Part shown: positions 8,535-17,077 of the stretch, piece by piece
Position numbering within the stretch: position 1 is the first letter of the stretch
Layout of the letters: each line of letters starts with the position of its first letter
Assembly (NCBI GenBank): GCA_963788125.1
Contig: CAWBFN010000002.1
Span: 1,798,001 to 1,862,000, forward strand
Origin: Bog-473 sp963788125
GTDB lineage: Bacteria; Actinomycetota; Acidimicrobiia; Acidimicrobiales; RAAP-2
Direction of reading: 5' to 3'
Length of the DNA stretch: 64,000 nt
Position numbers and translations under genes: made by a program
The notes under the pieces: generated by a model
Database searches by the model: none
What the model was told of the DNA's origin: nothing
What the model saw: the letters and a program-made list of their open reading frames with translations, nothing else

Positions 8535-9319
8535 GGAACAAAACTCGAGCAAAGGGGCTTCAGAAGAGTGAACAGCTACTGGGTGCTGGCGCGGTAGCCA
8601 AGGAGTATGGCATCGGAGTAATCGGGCCGGATCCACGGCTGACAACATGGATTATCGTGGGCGTGCTCGTCGCCGTCGTTGCCGTTGTACTTCTGTTCTT
8701 CGGGATGGTCATCTACCCCGGTTTAATGGGCATATTGCTCTTGTACGCTCTGTATGGGGCGATCGAACGACCTGCTTCAGTAGCCGTCACAAATGGAGGA
8801 GTGGCCGTCCTTGCTCGAAGTGAGTTCAACGGTCAGCCGAGAAAGGTTTTGACCGTGCTCCCTCAGGGCGTGCTGGCCACCCCCACTGCTCTCAGATCAG
8901 GAGGCTATGTCCACCTGCCGGATCTGCACCTCTGGTTCCGCAAGAAGGAGTACGAGCGACTTGTAGGTTTGCCCGACGCGAAGTTGGCCATGAACCAATG
9001 GGCCCCGCCGGTGCCCGTTGGTGTTGCGGCAACGATGCCGGCCGGCCCGAATTTGGCGGCCGCTTCGCCCACCTTTGCGGCACCACCTGCTTCTTCCCCA
9101 CACGACATGGTCGGGGTCCCCGCAAAGCAACCCGCGGCCGAGACCAGTGTCATTTACTGCAGTTGGTGCGGTAAGGAGAGAGCCGTCAACGCCCCAGCGA
9201 TCCACTACTGCGGCTCCATGGAGAGGCCCACGGTCTACTGTATGAGTTGCGGCACTTTGCTCGCGGGTGCGACGAACTGCACCTCTTGCGGTACGCCAGC
9301 GACACAACTATCAAAATAG
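8531..9319 (+). CDS. Membrane protein with C-terminal double zinc ribbon
   Basis: 262 aa from the ATG at 8531 that overlaps the previous stop (ATGA); another ATG six bases earlier is possible. Two hydrophobic helices lie at about residues 38-60 and 62-78, followed by a soluble region (MARSEF-like beta segments), a Pro/Ala linker, and a C-terminus with CSWC (210-213), an isolated Cys at 227, CMSC (237-240) and CTSC (250-253), consistent with one or two zinc ribbons. It mirrors the zinc-ribbon membrane protein at the start of the window, which is also ATGA-coupled to a secreted protein. Function unknown; a role in protein binding or regulation is inference. Confidence 0.75.
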   Translation: MRNKTRAKGLQKSEQLLGAGAVAKEYGIGVIGPDPRLTTWIIVGVLVAVVAVVLLFFGMVIYPGLMGILLLYALYGAIERPASVAVTNGGVAVLARSEFNGQPRKVLTVLPQGVLATPTALRSGGYVHLPDLHLWFRKKEYERLVGLPDAKLAMNQWAPPVPVGVAATMPAGPNLAAASPTFAAPPASSPHDMVGVPAKQPAAETSVIYCSWCGKERAVNAPAIHYCGSMERPTVYCMSCGTLLAGATNCTSCGTPATQLSK

Positions 9320-9435
9320 AGTCTCGATCCGCGTCGAATCGTCATCGACACCATCCCAGAATTGTCTTGCACCGGCTCCCCGGCCGCCGCTGGGAGGACG
9401 CCCTCGTCGCTCTGATCAGACCCGAGAGCGGCCGC

Positions 9436-9762
9436 TCAGTCGAAGATGCGGGGAACGTCCGCCATCCGGCCCATGAGTTCGGGGACGGGCGTAGCGGAAA
9501 ACGTCTCGATGTCGTTGAAGTGGATCAGCCCACCCTCTTGGAGGGCTCGATTGACGGCCTCGATGCTCGGTGCCTCGGCGATCGTGAGGGTGCGGTGGCT
9601 TGGATCCAGATGCAATGGCCCAAGCGTTACGTTGACGCCGTGTTCCTGGCATGCCTTGGGGAGTCGGTCCCCGAGCGCCTCTTCGGTCCATTTCCGCACT
9701 CGCTCGCTGGCACTCGGGCACGTGTCGGCGGAGTGGTTCATGAGAATCACGTACTGGGGCAT
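9436..9762 (-). CDS. Small ferredoxin-like fold protein (YCII/GYD-type)
   Basis: 108 aa starting at ATG 9762, chosen because GCAAGGAGG sits seven bases upstream. The protein begins MPQYVILMNHSADTCPSASE and continues with an alternating beta-alpha pattern and the stretch TLTIAEAPSIEAVNRALQE, as in small dimeric alpha-beta barrel proteins (YCII, GYD, DUF3303/DUF4242-like). These often bind small ligands or metals, but no catalytic residue can be assigned. It stands alone; the next gene on the same strand is about 300 bases upstream. Confidence 0.7.
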   Translation of the reverse strand: MPQYVILMNHSADTCPSASERVRKWTEEALGDRLPKACQEHGVNVTLGPLHLDPSHRTLTIAEAPSIEAVNRALQEGGLIHFNDIETFSATPVPELMGRMADVPRIFD

Positions 9763-10006
9763 GAGAGAACCTCCTTGCAACGCTGGTCGCAACAGTAGCC
9801 TGCCTGCGTCGGTTGAGCACGTGCCCATTGCTCCCGCAGGGTCGCCAGCTTTTCGCCCAGCTCCGCTCCGGGTCAGGGGATGGGAGGTTCGTACGTGTCG
9901 ATATAGATGTGCAGGTAGATCACTGGACTGAAGGACTGGTCGTGCAGAGGGAAGTACCGAATTCAGCCCAGGGGGAAGTTCGACCGCCGATGGAGTCCGG
10001 ACGCGA

Positions 10007-10043
10007 CTCCACCCGACCCGCTGGACAGCCGGGCCGGGTGGAG
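10007..10043 (-). terminator. Terminator-like hairpin downstream of the 10.1-10.7 kb gene
   Basis: CTCCACCCGACCCG (10007-10020) pairs with 10030-10043 with one mismatch around a 9-base loop. It lies 25 bases past the stop of the minus-strand membrane gene. No T-tract follows, as is usual in high-GC actinobacteria. The 305-base gap 9763-10067 holds nothing else I can support. Confidence 0.55.
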
Positions 10044-10067
10044 CACTTGCTCTGTGTGCGAGATGGT

Positions 10068-10691
10068 TCAGGCGGTGACCAGCTCTCGCGGCACGTAGGC
10101 GTGGTCGGGCACTTCGAGTTCGACGTTCTCTGGAGTGCGGCGGGCGTGCCAGAAACCGAAGGCCACGATAACTGCCATGATTCCGGCGAGCACGAAGGCC
10201 GAGACGGCTGCCCACAGGGCGATGGCAGCGAACTCGGAGAACCCGTAGGCCTCAAGCAAGAGCCCTCGGAGGGTGGTGCCTTGGAAGACGGTCTGCACCT
10301 TTGCCTCGGTCGCCGTGTAGGCCGCCGAACCCTTGGGCAGGGCCATTGCCTTGGCGGAGAGCTGCGAGTAGGTCAGACCTCCGCCGATCTCCTTGAGGTG
10401 AACGGCGATGAAGTCGTTGGCGTAGACGGCAGCCTCCTGACCGGTCAGCAGTGGTTGTCCGGCGTAGGTGGAGACCGTACCGACCATCGACGGAGTGATC
10501 TCGGTGCCCGCCACCGGGTGGGCGAAGGCCGACGCGGCCGGGAACGTAATGTCCTGCTGGGCCAGCTGGTTGTGCACGCTGGAGTTGGCGAAGCTGTAAC
10601 CCCAGAGCAAGAGTGCTCCGGCCACCACCAGGACAACGACCATTACCAGACCGCCGGCACTGGCCAGCACATCGAAGACCTTGCGTTGCAT
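10068..10691 (-). CDS. Two-helix membrane protein with extracytoplasmic loop, unknown function
   Basis: 207 aa from ATG 10691, which has AAAGGAG eight bases upstream. One helix (about residues 10-31) leads to an extracytoplasmic domain of about 115 residues; a second helix (about 157-182) is followed by a charged tail. The ectodomain contains TPSMVGTVSTYAGQPLLTGQ and repeated Ala-Gly turns but no known motif. Two perfect 19-bp tandem repeats sit immediately before the ribosome binding site, a possible control element. It is flanked by a terminator-like hairpin. I do not recognise the family. Confidence 0.7.
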   Translation of the reverse strand: MQRKVFDVLASAGGLVMVVVLVVAGALLLWGYSFANSSVHNQLAQQDITFPAASAFAHPVAGTEITPSMVGTVSTYAGQPLLTGQEAAVYANDFIAVHLKEIGGGLTYSQLSAKAMALPKGSAAYTATEAKVQTVFQGTTLRGLLLEAYGFSEFAAIALWAAVSAFVLAGIMAVIVAFGFWHARRTPENVELEVPDHAYVPRELVTA

Positions 10692-10702
10692 AACTGCTCC
10701 TT

Positions 10703-10740
10703 TTGTTTGGTTGAAATCTGATTGTTTGGTTGAAATCTGA
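10703..10740. repeat. 19-bp perfect tandem repeat in a gene leader
   Basis: TTGTTTGGTTGAAATCTGA at 10703-10721 is repeated exactly at 10722-10740. It lies directly upstream of the ribosome binding site of the minus-strand gene starting at 10691, so on the coding strand it forms an A/C-rich, unstructured leader. Copy number could alter promoter spacing or translation. Confidence 0.85.
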
Positions 10741-10935
10741 CTCCTGTAGCGTGCTCCGCCATCGTGGGAACCAGGAGAGGCGAACGTCCCTAGTCGAAAG
10801 GACCTTCGGCCCTGGTTCACCTTCGTCGCCGATTCCACCCTGTGGTGGGACGTTCGGCCCTAGCGGTGGTGCGGCGACACGCCTACCAATGGATCGACAC
10901 GGGATCGCAAATACACATAGTGAGAGGAGATGGCC

Positions 10936-11949
10936 ATGAGAGCTGCCGTTGTTCATGCATTCGATCAGCCACTGCGCGTCGAGGAAGTGGTAAAGCCAGA
11001 GCCGGGACCGGGTCAGGTGGTCGTCAAGATGGAGACCTGTGGACTGTGCCACACCGACATCCATGCCGCCCACGGAGACTGGCCGGTCAAGCCCCATCCG
11101 CCGTTCATCCCCGGCCATGAGGGCGTGGGGATCGTTGAGTCCGTTGGCGCCGGCGTTCGCGGCGTCGCCGAGGGCGATCGGGTGGCCATCCCGTGGCTCG
11201 GCTACGCCTGCGGAGCGTGTGAGTACTGCGCCTCGGGACGAGAGACCCTCTGTCCGAATCAGCAGATGAGCGGCTACACGGTGAATGGAGCGTACGCAGA
11301 GTACGCCCTGGCCGAGGCGTCCTTCATGGGACACGTTCCTCAAGGTCTCGACCCCCTCGATGCGGCGCCACTGACCTGTGCCGGCGTCACCACCTACAAG
11401 GCGATCAAGGTGTCCGGGGCTCGGTCGTCGGACCTGGTGGCCATCTTCGGAGTGGGTGGTCTCGGACATCTGGCCGTGCAGTACGCCCGAATTGCCGGAG
11501 CGTCCGTGGCCGCCGTCGATCTGGTCGACTCCAAGCTCGACCTGGCCAAAGAACTTGGAGCTGAGCACACGATCAATGCAGCGATTGAGGATCCCGCAGA
11601 GGCCATCCAAGCCCTCGGGGGAGCAGATCAGGCAGTCGCTCTCGCTGTGTCACCGACGGCGTGTGAGCAGGCGTTTCGAAGCCTTAAGCGAGGCGGGACG
11701 TTGGTCTTTGTCGGACTACCGGCTGACAACTATGTGCGTTTGCCAATCTTTGAAACGGTGCTTCAAGGCATCACGGTGACAGGATCGATCGTAGGTACAC
11801 GGGTCGATCTGGCCGAGACGTTTCAACTGCACGCCGAAGGTCGCACCCGCGTCGTGCGCGAGACCCGCCGACTGGACGAGGTCAATGAGTCGTTCGAGCA
11901 GATCGAGAAGGGTGCCGTCGACGGCCGTCTGGTGTTCGATTTCCGCTGA
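10936..11949 (+). CDS. adhP: Zinc-dependent alcohol dehydrogenase (AdhP-like, class I MDR)
   Basis: NAD-dependent oxidation of primary alcohols to aldehydes, cytoplasmic. From ATG 10936 (337 aa; six bases after AGGAG, whereas the ATG at 10930 has no spacer) the catalytic zinc ligands are Cys38 (CGLCHTD), His61/Glu62 (GHEGVG) and Cys148. The structural zinc site is complete: Cys92, 95, 98 and 106 in CGACEYCASGRETLC. The Rossmann motif GVGGLG is at about 172-177, with Asp195 in the position that selects NAD over NADP. Length and motif order match AdhP. It is monocistronic; neighbours face the other way. Confidence 0.93.
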   Translation: MRAAVVHAFDQPLRVEEVVKPEPGPGQVVVKMETCGLCHTDIHAAHGDWPVKPHPPFIPGHEGVGIVESVGAGVRGVAEGDRVAIPWLGYACGACEYCASGRETLCPNQQMSGYTVNGAYAEYALAEASFMGHVPQGLDPLDAAPLTCAGVTTYKAIKVSGARSSDLVAIFGVGGLGHLAVQYARIAGASVAAVDLVDSKLDLAKELGAEHTINAAIEDPAEAIQALGGADQAVALAVSPTACEQAFRSLKRGGTLVFVGLPADNYVRLPIFETVLQGITVTGSIVGTRVDLAETFQLHAEGRTRVVRETRRLDEVNESFEQIEKGAVDGRLVFDFR

Positions 11950-11969
11950 GCGGGATGACTGCCCTTCTC

Positions 11970-14516
11970 CTATTCAGCTCGAAGGAGGAGCGACGTCCGC
12001 GTGCGGGCGGCGGATACCCCTGGCGGAATCGCGACGAGGATCGCGAGCACCAGCGCCCCGACGACGACGATGATGATCTGACCCAGGGGGACTGACGGGT
12101 ATGGCACCGCGAAGATCTCTCGAGCGAAGAGGGTCCACAACCAGCGGCCGAACACGATTCCCAGCGGCACGCCCACCACGATCCCCACCGTCGCGGCTAC
12201 TGACGCCTGCCACGCCACGGTGGCCAGCAGCTGTCGCCGGGTGAAGCCGAGAGTCTTGAGCAGCGCGAGGTCCCTCCGGCGCCGTCGCACCGACGCGGCG
12301 AGAGTCAGGCCGAGCGCCGCCACCGCGCCGGCCGCCAATCCGACAGCCAGCAATGTGGGCGTCGTACCGGTCGAGCGGTAGTTCACGATCTCGGCCGGTC
12401 GCTGGACGCCAATTAATTCGAAGGTGCCACCTGCATCCGGGTCAGACGCCAAGGCCCTCGTGGTGGCGTTGGCGATCCGCTGCAACGCAGCGCGCCCTGA
12501 GGCCGGGCTCACACCCTTACGCAGACGCACTGCGGCAAGGGCTGGACCGTTGAGGTTGGGGTCAGGGCTGGTAAGCGTTCGCCGGAACGTAGCCGGTGCG
12601 GCGTCATCCTCGACGATTCCCCCGACACCCATCGAGGGGTGCAACACCCCGGCGTTGCCGATGGCCGGCAGAGTGGTGATGCCGACGACTCGCAGAGAGG
12701 TCGGCGGGAGATAGGCGGGCGCATCCTTGGGCGCTCCGTAGCTCAGCACGACGGTGGCGCCCACCTTCTTGTGGAGCTGTGCCAGAGTCGCCGCACCGAG
12801 CACGATCTGTCGGTCTCCCGTGACCCCATGACCGGACAGGATCGGAGGTGCGAAGGGGGCGTTGGCGGGCACGCGCAGGATCGGGACGGTCTGGCCATCG
12901 ATCTCGGCATCTGCGTAGTCGAAACCGGTCCACGCGGCGACGACAGAGCTGTGGTCCAGCAGGCGCTGAGCATACGGGGGGACCTGCCCACCTCCCACCT
13001 CGACGATGGCATAGTTCCAGTTCCATCCGTAGAGGGATGGATGCGTCACAAGCGTGCTGAGACCGCTGCCGAAGGTGAGTGTTGCTACCACCAGCATCAC
13101 CGCTACGGCCGATCCCGCCAGCGCCGAACGCACCGGCACGGCCCCCCGGGCCCGTTCGAGGGCGAATCGAATACCTGCGACTGCGGAAATCGGCATGCCG
13201 CCGGCCGCAGCGGAGCCGGCGATTCTCGACCGGGCAGCGGGCATGTCGCTGATCTGGGGCACGTGGTGGGGGGCCGCCCGATAGGCCGCTATCAGCGTCG
13301 TTGCGCCCAGCCCGATCACCAACAGTAAGAACCCGAGACCAATAACGGTCCAGTCGACGGTGAAACCGGGTGACGGATCGACTTGGCGCACAGCGCCGAT
13401 GGGTGCCAGCGGCGACAGCAGAATGGCAAGGACTATCGCCACGACAACCCCGACCAGCACCGCGCTGGTGGGGCCGATCAAGGAGTCAGCGATCGTCATG
13501 GATGGTGCGGCCCCCAACGCTCGCAACACCGCTAACTCCTCACGTCGAGAGGCAATGCGACGGCCGATGGCCTGGCCCCCGATCACCAATGTGGCCAATC
13601 CGGCGATGATCCCGAATACCGCCATGGCTATCGACTCGGGCTTGGTGGCACGTTCGACGTCCCCGACCGACACCGACGTCACGTGGAAGTTGTAAAGGGT
13701 GTCTGTCGGCAGCAGGCCGATAATCTCGCGTTCAACAGCCGGCACGTCCTGACTCCCATGGAGGAGCCTCAGCTGATAGGACGGGTATACGGCCTCACCC
13801 GCATGGAAGAGGGATCTCGTAAGCGCCGGGGTAAAGATCGCGTCCGTCGGATATCGGTCGATATCATCGCTCACGACCTCAGTGTTCAGCACCACCGTGC
13901 CGACCAGCGTGGTGGCGAACTGCCGAGCCGGACGCACCTGGGGGACAGCAGAGACCGACGAGTTGGCCTGTGCGAGGGTGAAACTACCCATTATGAATTT
14001 CTCCCCGACGTGCCACCCGAGCAGCCGGGCGGCGGTCACGGTCGTCATGAACTCGCCGGCGCTGTCAGGGTCGGGCAGACGACCTTGGGCCACAGCCGGT
14101 CGGTCCTGGTTGAAGAAGAGCCCGTTCAAGCTGCCAATCGTGAGTACCTGTCCATCAGCGAGAGCGGCGTCGTTGGCCGCGAGACCTTTGGAGTTCAGCG
14201 GAGTGACGAGGAGTTCTAGGTCCACTCCCATCTGCACTACGTCGCGAAGGTGAGCAATCTGGTGTGATAGTTGCGGGGAGTAGCTCTTCGCGGGGTCATT
14301 TCCGTCATCGAGGTAGACCGCTACCTCAAGATTCGAAGCGTGCGAACCGGAGAGGTAGGTCTGATAGGCAGACTGGGTTCGCCGCGCGCCCGCCACAGCC
14401 CCCATAGCCAGTCCGCCGAGGAGCCCCACGAGCAGCACGATGGTGAGATAGCCGCCCCAGCTGCGGCCGAAGGTGGTACGGAACCGGTACCAGGCGACGC
14501 GGAACACCTGGCTCAT
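11970..14516 (-). CDS. FtsX-type ABC transporter permease, large
   Basis: 848 aa inner-membrane permease. It has a helix at about 22-44, a large extracytoplasmic domain, three helices of a first FtsX core (about 290-410) starting AIGRRIASRREELAVLRALG, another helix near 460, a second ectodomain, and a second FtsX core at the C-terminus (about 725-840) with RRRRDLALLKTLGFTRRQL. This is the MacB/LolC-type double architecture used in lipoprotein or small-molecule export and mechanotransmission. Such permeases need a cognate ATPase; none is encoded next to it in this window, so the partner must be elsewhere. Confidence 0.88.
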   Translation of the reverse strand: MSQVFRVAWYRFRTTFGRSWGGYLTIVLLVGLLGGLAMGAVAGARRTQSAYQTYLSGSHASNLEVAVYLDDGNDPAKSYSPQLSHQIAHLRDVVQMGVDLELLVTPLNSKGLAANDAALADGQVLTIGSLNGLFFNQDRPAVAQGRLPDPDSAGEFMTTVTAARLLGWHVGEKFIMGSFTLAQANSSVSAVPQVRPARQFATTLVGTVVLNTEVVSDDIDRYPTDAIFTPALTRSLFHAGEAVYPSYQLRLLHGSQDVPAVEREIIGLLPTDTLYNFHVTSVSVGDVERATKPESIAMAVFGIIAGLATLVIGGQAIGRRIASRREELAVLRALGAAPSMTIADSLIGPTSAVLVGVVVAIVLAILLSPLAPIGAVRQVDPSPGFTVDWTVIGLGFLLLVIGLGATTLIAAYRAAPHHVPQISDMPAARSRIAGSAAAGGMPISAVAGIRFALERARGAVPVRSALAGSAVAVMLVVATLTFGSGLSTLVTHPSLYGWNWNYAIVEVGGGQVPPYAQRLLDHSSVVAAWTGFDYADAEIDGQTVPILRVPANAPFAPPILSGHGVTGDRQIVLGAATLAQLHKKVGATVVLSYGAPKDAPAYLPPTSLRVVGITTLPAIGNAGVLHPSMGVGGIVEDDAAPATFRRTLTSPDPNLNGPALAAVRLRKGVSPASGRAALQRIANATTRALASDPDAGGTFELIGVQRPAEIVNYRSTGTTPTLLAVGLAAGAVAALGLTLAASVRRRRRDLALLKTLGFTRRQLLATVAWQASVAATVGIVVGVPLGIVFGRWLWTLFAREIFAVPYPSVPLGQIIIVVVGALVLAILVAIPPGVSAARTRTSLLLRAE

Positions 14517-14810
14517 ACCTCAAATGACCTCCGGGGACGCATCGACCAGCTTGATTCCAAGTCTGCTCCTTTCTCCGCCAGAATCGAGGAGGGTGGCCAC
14601 ACGGGCGAGGCTGGTGCTAACACCCCTATTGACCACGCCCCGACTTTCGTCGCGCGACGGATGCGGTCATTCCCGTCAATCGTTTTGTCTCGCCTCTTCC
14701 CAGACAAACCCTGGTGACGGTGGTCATTTGCGAGTATCCCGATCTGTCCACAAATCGGGCACCGGCACTCCCAGGCCCTCGGAGTGATGGGATCAGTGGT
14801 CGAAGTTCAA

Positions 14811-15386
14811 CTAACCCTTGATGCTGGTAGTGATGTGTCCTTTCCATTCAGCAGCGGACACGACCGCTGCCTGACGTGGAAAAACTTTCTCCATGAGAAC
14901 CCGATGGACTTCTGCGTCGCGGTCGAGACAGCCGTCACTCAGCACGGTGAGGATGAAGTCAAGGTCGGCTGCTTCCCGCAGTGTGGAAAGTACGACTCCG
15001 CTGGTGGCGATGCCGGTGAGCACCAAGGACTCGATTCCGAGTGATCTCAGTACGACGTCGAGATCGCTACCGGAGAATGCGCTCACGCGTTTCTTGATGA
15101 GGACGACTTCGCCGGGCTGAGGAGCTACGGCGTCATGGATCTGCGTCGTGTGATCCAATTCTCCCATGGCGTCCGTGCCAGCATGGACCGAGAAGCCGAG
15201 GTTCTTGGGGCTCACCTCCGGCGAACCTCTACGAAAGGCGACTCGGACAAAGATGACATGCCTCTTTGCCGCACGGGCCGCGGCCATCGTGTCGGCCAGA
15301 GTCACCAGCAGTGGGGACGCCTGCTCCCCAAAACGCTCGACGAGCCCGTTTTGCATGTCCATCACCAGCAAAGCTTCCGTCGTCAT
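14811..15386 (-). CDS. Isochorismatase-fold hydrolase homologue lacking the catalytic cysteine
   Basis: 191 aa from ATG 15386 (GTG 15392 also possible). The fold signature is clear: LLVMDMQNGLV gives the catalytic Asp10, VVLIKKRVSAFSGSDL gives the Lys near 98-99, and the third motif is LTGIATSGVVLSTLREA. In cysteine hydrolases of this superfamily that motif reads GxxTxxCV; here the Cys position (131) is Val. The protein is otherwise full length, so it may be a known Cys-less subgroup with a different chemistry or a binding role. It stands alone between the FtsX gene and a small hydrophobic protein. Confidence 0.85.
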   Translation of the reverse strand: MTTEALLVMDMQNGLVERFGEQASPLLVTLADTMAAARAAKRHVIFVRVAFRRGSPEVSPKNLGFSVHAGTDAMGELDHTTQIHDAVAPQPGEVVLIKKRVSAFSGSDLDVVLRSLGIESLVLTGIATSGVVLSTLREAADLDFILTVLSDGCLDRDAEVHRVLMEKVFPRQAAVVSAAEWKGHITTSIKG

Positions 15387-15602
15387 GAGCACATTCTGGC
15401 ACTACGGCGCAGTTTCGGCCGCCGTAGGCGCAGGCGCCCCCGGGCGTCCTCGCTGTTGCTGCATTTGTTACTCCTCTTGGCGCACCGTGAGAAAGGAAGA
15501 TCGCCGTGACCCCATGACGGATGTACGGGAGGTCCTTGTGGTCGGAGGCCCGACAATGGGTGCGGTTGTCAGAGGTGACCGAGGACATCAGGAAGGAGAC
15601 GT

Positions 15603-15752
15603 ATGGGACTGATTCTGGTTATTTTGCTGTTGGCACTGGTTTTCGGAGGTCTCGGGTTCGCATATCCCATCTTGTGGATCGTTGCTCTGGTCCTCTTTGC
15701 CGGCTGGGTCTTTGGCTTGTCTCGCAGTCGTGGCCACGCCAGGATGTACTAG
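15603..15752 (+). CDS. 49-aa hydrophobic membrane protein (DUF5670/lmo0937-like)
   Basis: The frame MGLILVILLLALVFGGLGFA continues to PILWIVALVLFAGWVFGLSR and a short basic tail, giving two closely spaced membrane helices in 49 residues. AAGGAG is five bases before the ATG. It belongs with the tiny actinobacterial hydrophobic proteins linked to stress conditions, and is clearly paralogous to the 54-aa protein at 21494-21658 (shared FGxGFxxxxLWIVA pattern). Function unknown. Confidence 0.75.
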   Translation: MGLILVILLLALVFGGLGFAYPILWIVALVLFAGWVFGLSRSRGHARMY

Positions 15753-15777
15753 AAGGCGAGCGGGGGAGGGTTTACAC

Positions 15778-16170
15778 ATGGCCCGGCTGCGGTCGCGCCA
15801 GAAGGCGACCCCCGAGTCGACCTCGCAGTGGTACCAGAGGGCTTCGGCGGCCTGCCACTCCTTCAAAGTTCTTGAATCACACCACAGAGCCCCATGGGTG
15901 GACGTTGCGTCATCCGATGCTCTTGAGTGTGCGCGGTGGATCACAGACAACCCGTGTCCCGACCCCTCAATGGGTCATCACCTCGAGGCCATGCTCGTCG
16001 CGTACGCGGAGATGCAAGACGCAACCGTGGCCGAAGCAGTGGAGCTCCGCGAGGTCATTGAGCAGCACGCAGTGGTGGTGGACCGTCGACAAGACGCCCG
16101 TGACGAGGAGCCGATTACGGTCCAGTTCTTCCCGGAGGTGGGCCGCCGATCTGCTCGGTATGTCCGATGA
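15778..16170 (+). CDS. Hypothetical protein, 130 aa
   Basis: From ATG 15778, seven bases after GGGGGAGGG, 130 residues. The N-terminus is basic (MARLRSRQK), followed by a mixed helical region with SSDALECARWITDN and ATVAEAVELREVIEQHAVVV, and an acidic-to-basic end. No signal peptide, membrane helix or known motif is seen. It lies 25 bases after the small hydrophobic gene and is probably cotranscribed with it. The frame could extend upstream of this ATG, but the ribosome binding site supports this start. I do not recognise the family. Confidence 0.55.
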   Translation: MARLRSRQKATPESTSQWYQRASAACHSFKVLESHHRAPWVDVASSDALECARWITDNPCPDPSMGHHLEAMLVAYAEMQDATVAEAVELREVIEQHAVVVDRRQDARDEEPITVQFFPEVGRRSARYVR

Positions 16171-16328
16171 GGTCTGTGTCAGGTCGGACTGGTCTCCCCG
16201 GCAGCAGCTCACCTAACCGGGTCGAGGGTGGGGGCAGGGTGACAGAGCGCCACTGATGCGGAGGGGGGCTCGGGGCGCACCGGAGTGATTGTGTTAGCGA
16301 CAGAAAAAATTGAGCCTGGGGGGCCGCA

Positions 16329-16894
16329 ATGAAGCGCATCTACTGGTTCGCCCTGTCCGCGGTCGGCGCCGTAGCTCTCGTGTCGTCAGCGTGCAGCACG
16401 TCCGCGTCGGGCGCAACGGCGAGTGTCAGGGAAACGAAGAGCTTTCCGGTCGCTTCGACGACCATTACCTTCACCGACCACAGCCGGCCCACCCCCGCGA
16501 GCAACGGCTACCCTCCCTTGTCCTACCGTACGCTTTCGACCCTGGTGGTCTATCCCAGTACGACGAAGGCAACCTCGTCGGTCAGCGCTTTCTCGACCAG
16601 TATCATGCGGCGTACGGACGACGGCCCGAGTTCTGTGCACCGGTCGTCAACCGAGACCTCGCCACGGTGCTACTCCACGCGTTCGCCGACGCCCATCCGC
16701 TGACTCCGCGTGGGGTGAAGGAAGCACTCGAACGTGTCAAGATGCTGCCTGCGGCGAGTGGCGCGCCGGGGACACGACTGTCATTCGGGAAGTGGACGCG
16801 GAGGGGATGGATGGGTGCCGGATACCTCGTCGCCCGGCGCCTGGACTCCGACGGCATCAGCTCGCATCTCGTCGATCGGTTCGGACAAGAGTGA
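16329..16894 (+). pseudogene. Chimeric remnant: lipoprotein hydrolase N-terminus joined to a periplasmic-binding-protein C-terminus
   Basis: The frame from ATG 16329 has a lipoprotein signal (MKRIYWFALSAVGAVALVSS then the lipobox Cys) and ITFTDHSRPTPAS...RTLSTLVVYP, which resembles the start of secreted alpha/beta hydrolases of the PAF-acetylhydrolase/dienelactone type. Near 16555 the recognisable sequence jumps frame to SQYDEGNLVGQRFLDQYHAA...VNRDLATVLLHAFADAHPL...WMGAGYLVARRLD, the C-terminal third of a branched-chain-amino-acid-type solute-binding protein. No hydrolase catalytic residues remain. It looks like a deletion fusing two genes out of frame. The two family calls are from pattern only. 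Confidence 0.55.
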
Positions 16895-17024
16895 CAGTGA
16901 GCCCCAGCATTCACGGACAACGACCTGCATCTGTTCGTCGCCGACCGGCGAATCGGGGGGTCAGCGCCGGGCCGGTCGAGGTTGTCGGTGATGCCGGCCG
17001 CAAGGCGAACGTGGTGAGTGGGAT

Positions 17025-17069
17025 GATATAGTCTAGTATATTGACTGTCATGAGATTGGTCTATATCCT
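17025..17069 (+). promoter_or_regulatory. Promoter and dyad ahead of the MarR gene
   Basis: TTGACT at 17041-17046 with TATCCT at 17064-17069 (17-base spacer) can form a promoter whose start would lie only a few bases before ATG 17078. GATATAG (17025-17031) and CTATATC (17061-17067) are inverted copies flanking it, and a further AT-rich stretch lies between. MarR proteins commonly bind their own promoter, so this is a plausible autoregulatory site. Confidence 0.45.
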
Positions 17070-17077
17070 CGGGGGAC

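Noticed and set aside
9813..10721. Plus-strand frame of 302 codons
   Set aside because: Shadow of the minus-strand membrane gene at 10068-10691, which has a ribosome binding site, membrane helices and a terminator-like hairpin.
14517..14810. Possible ATPase partner gene for the FtsX permease
   Set aside because: The gap holds no Walker motif or ABC signature on either strand.
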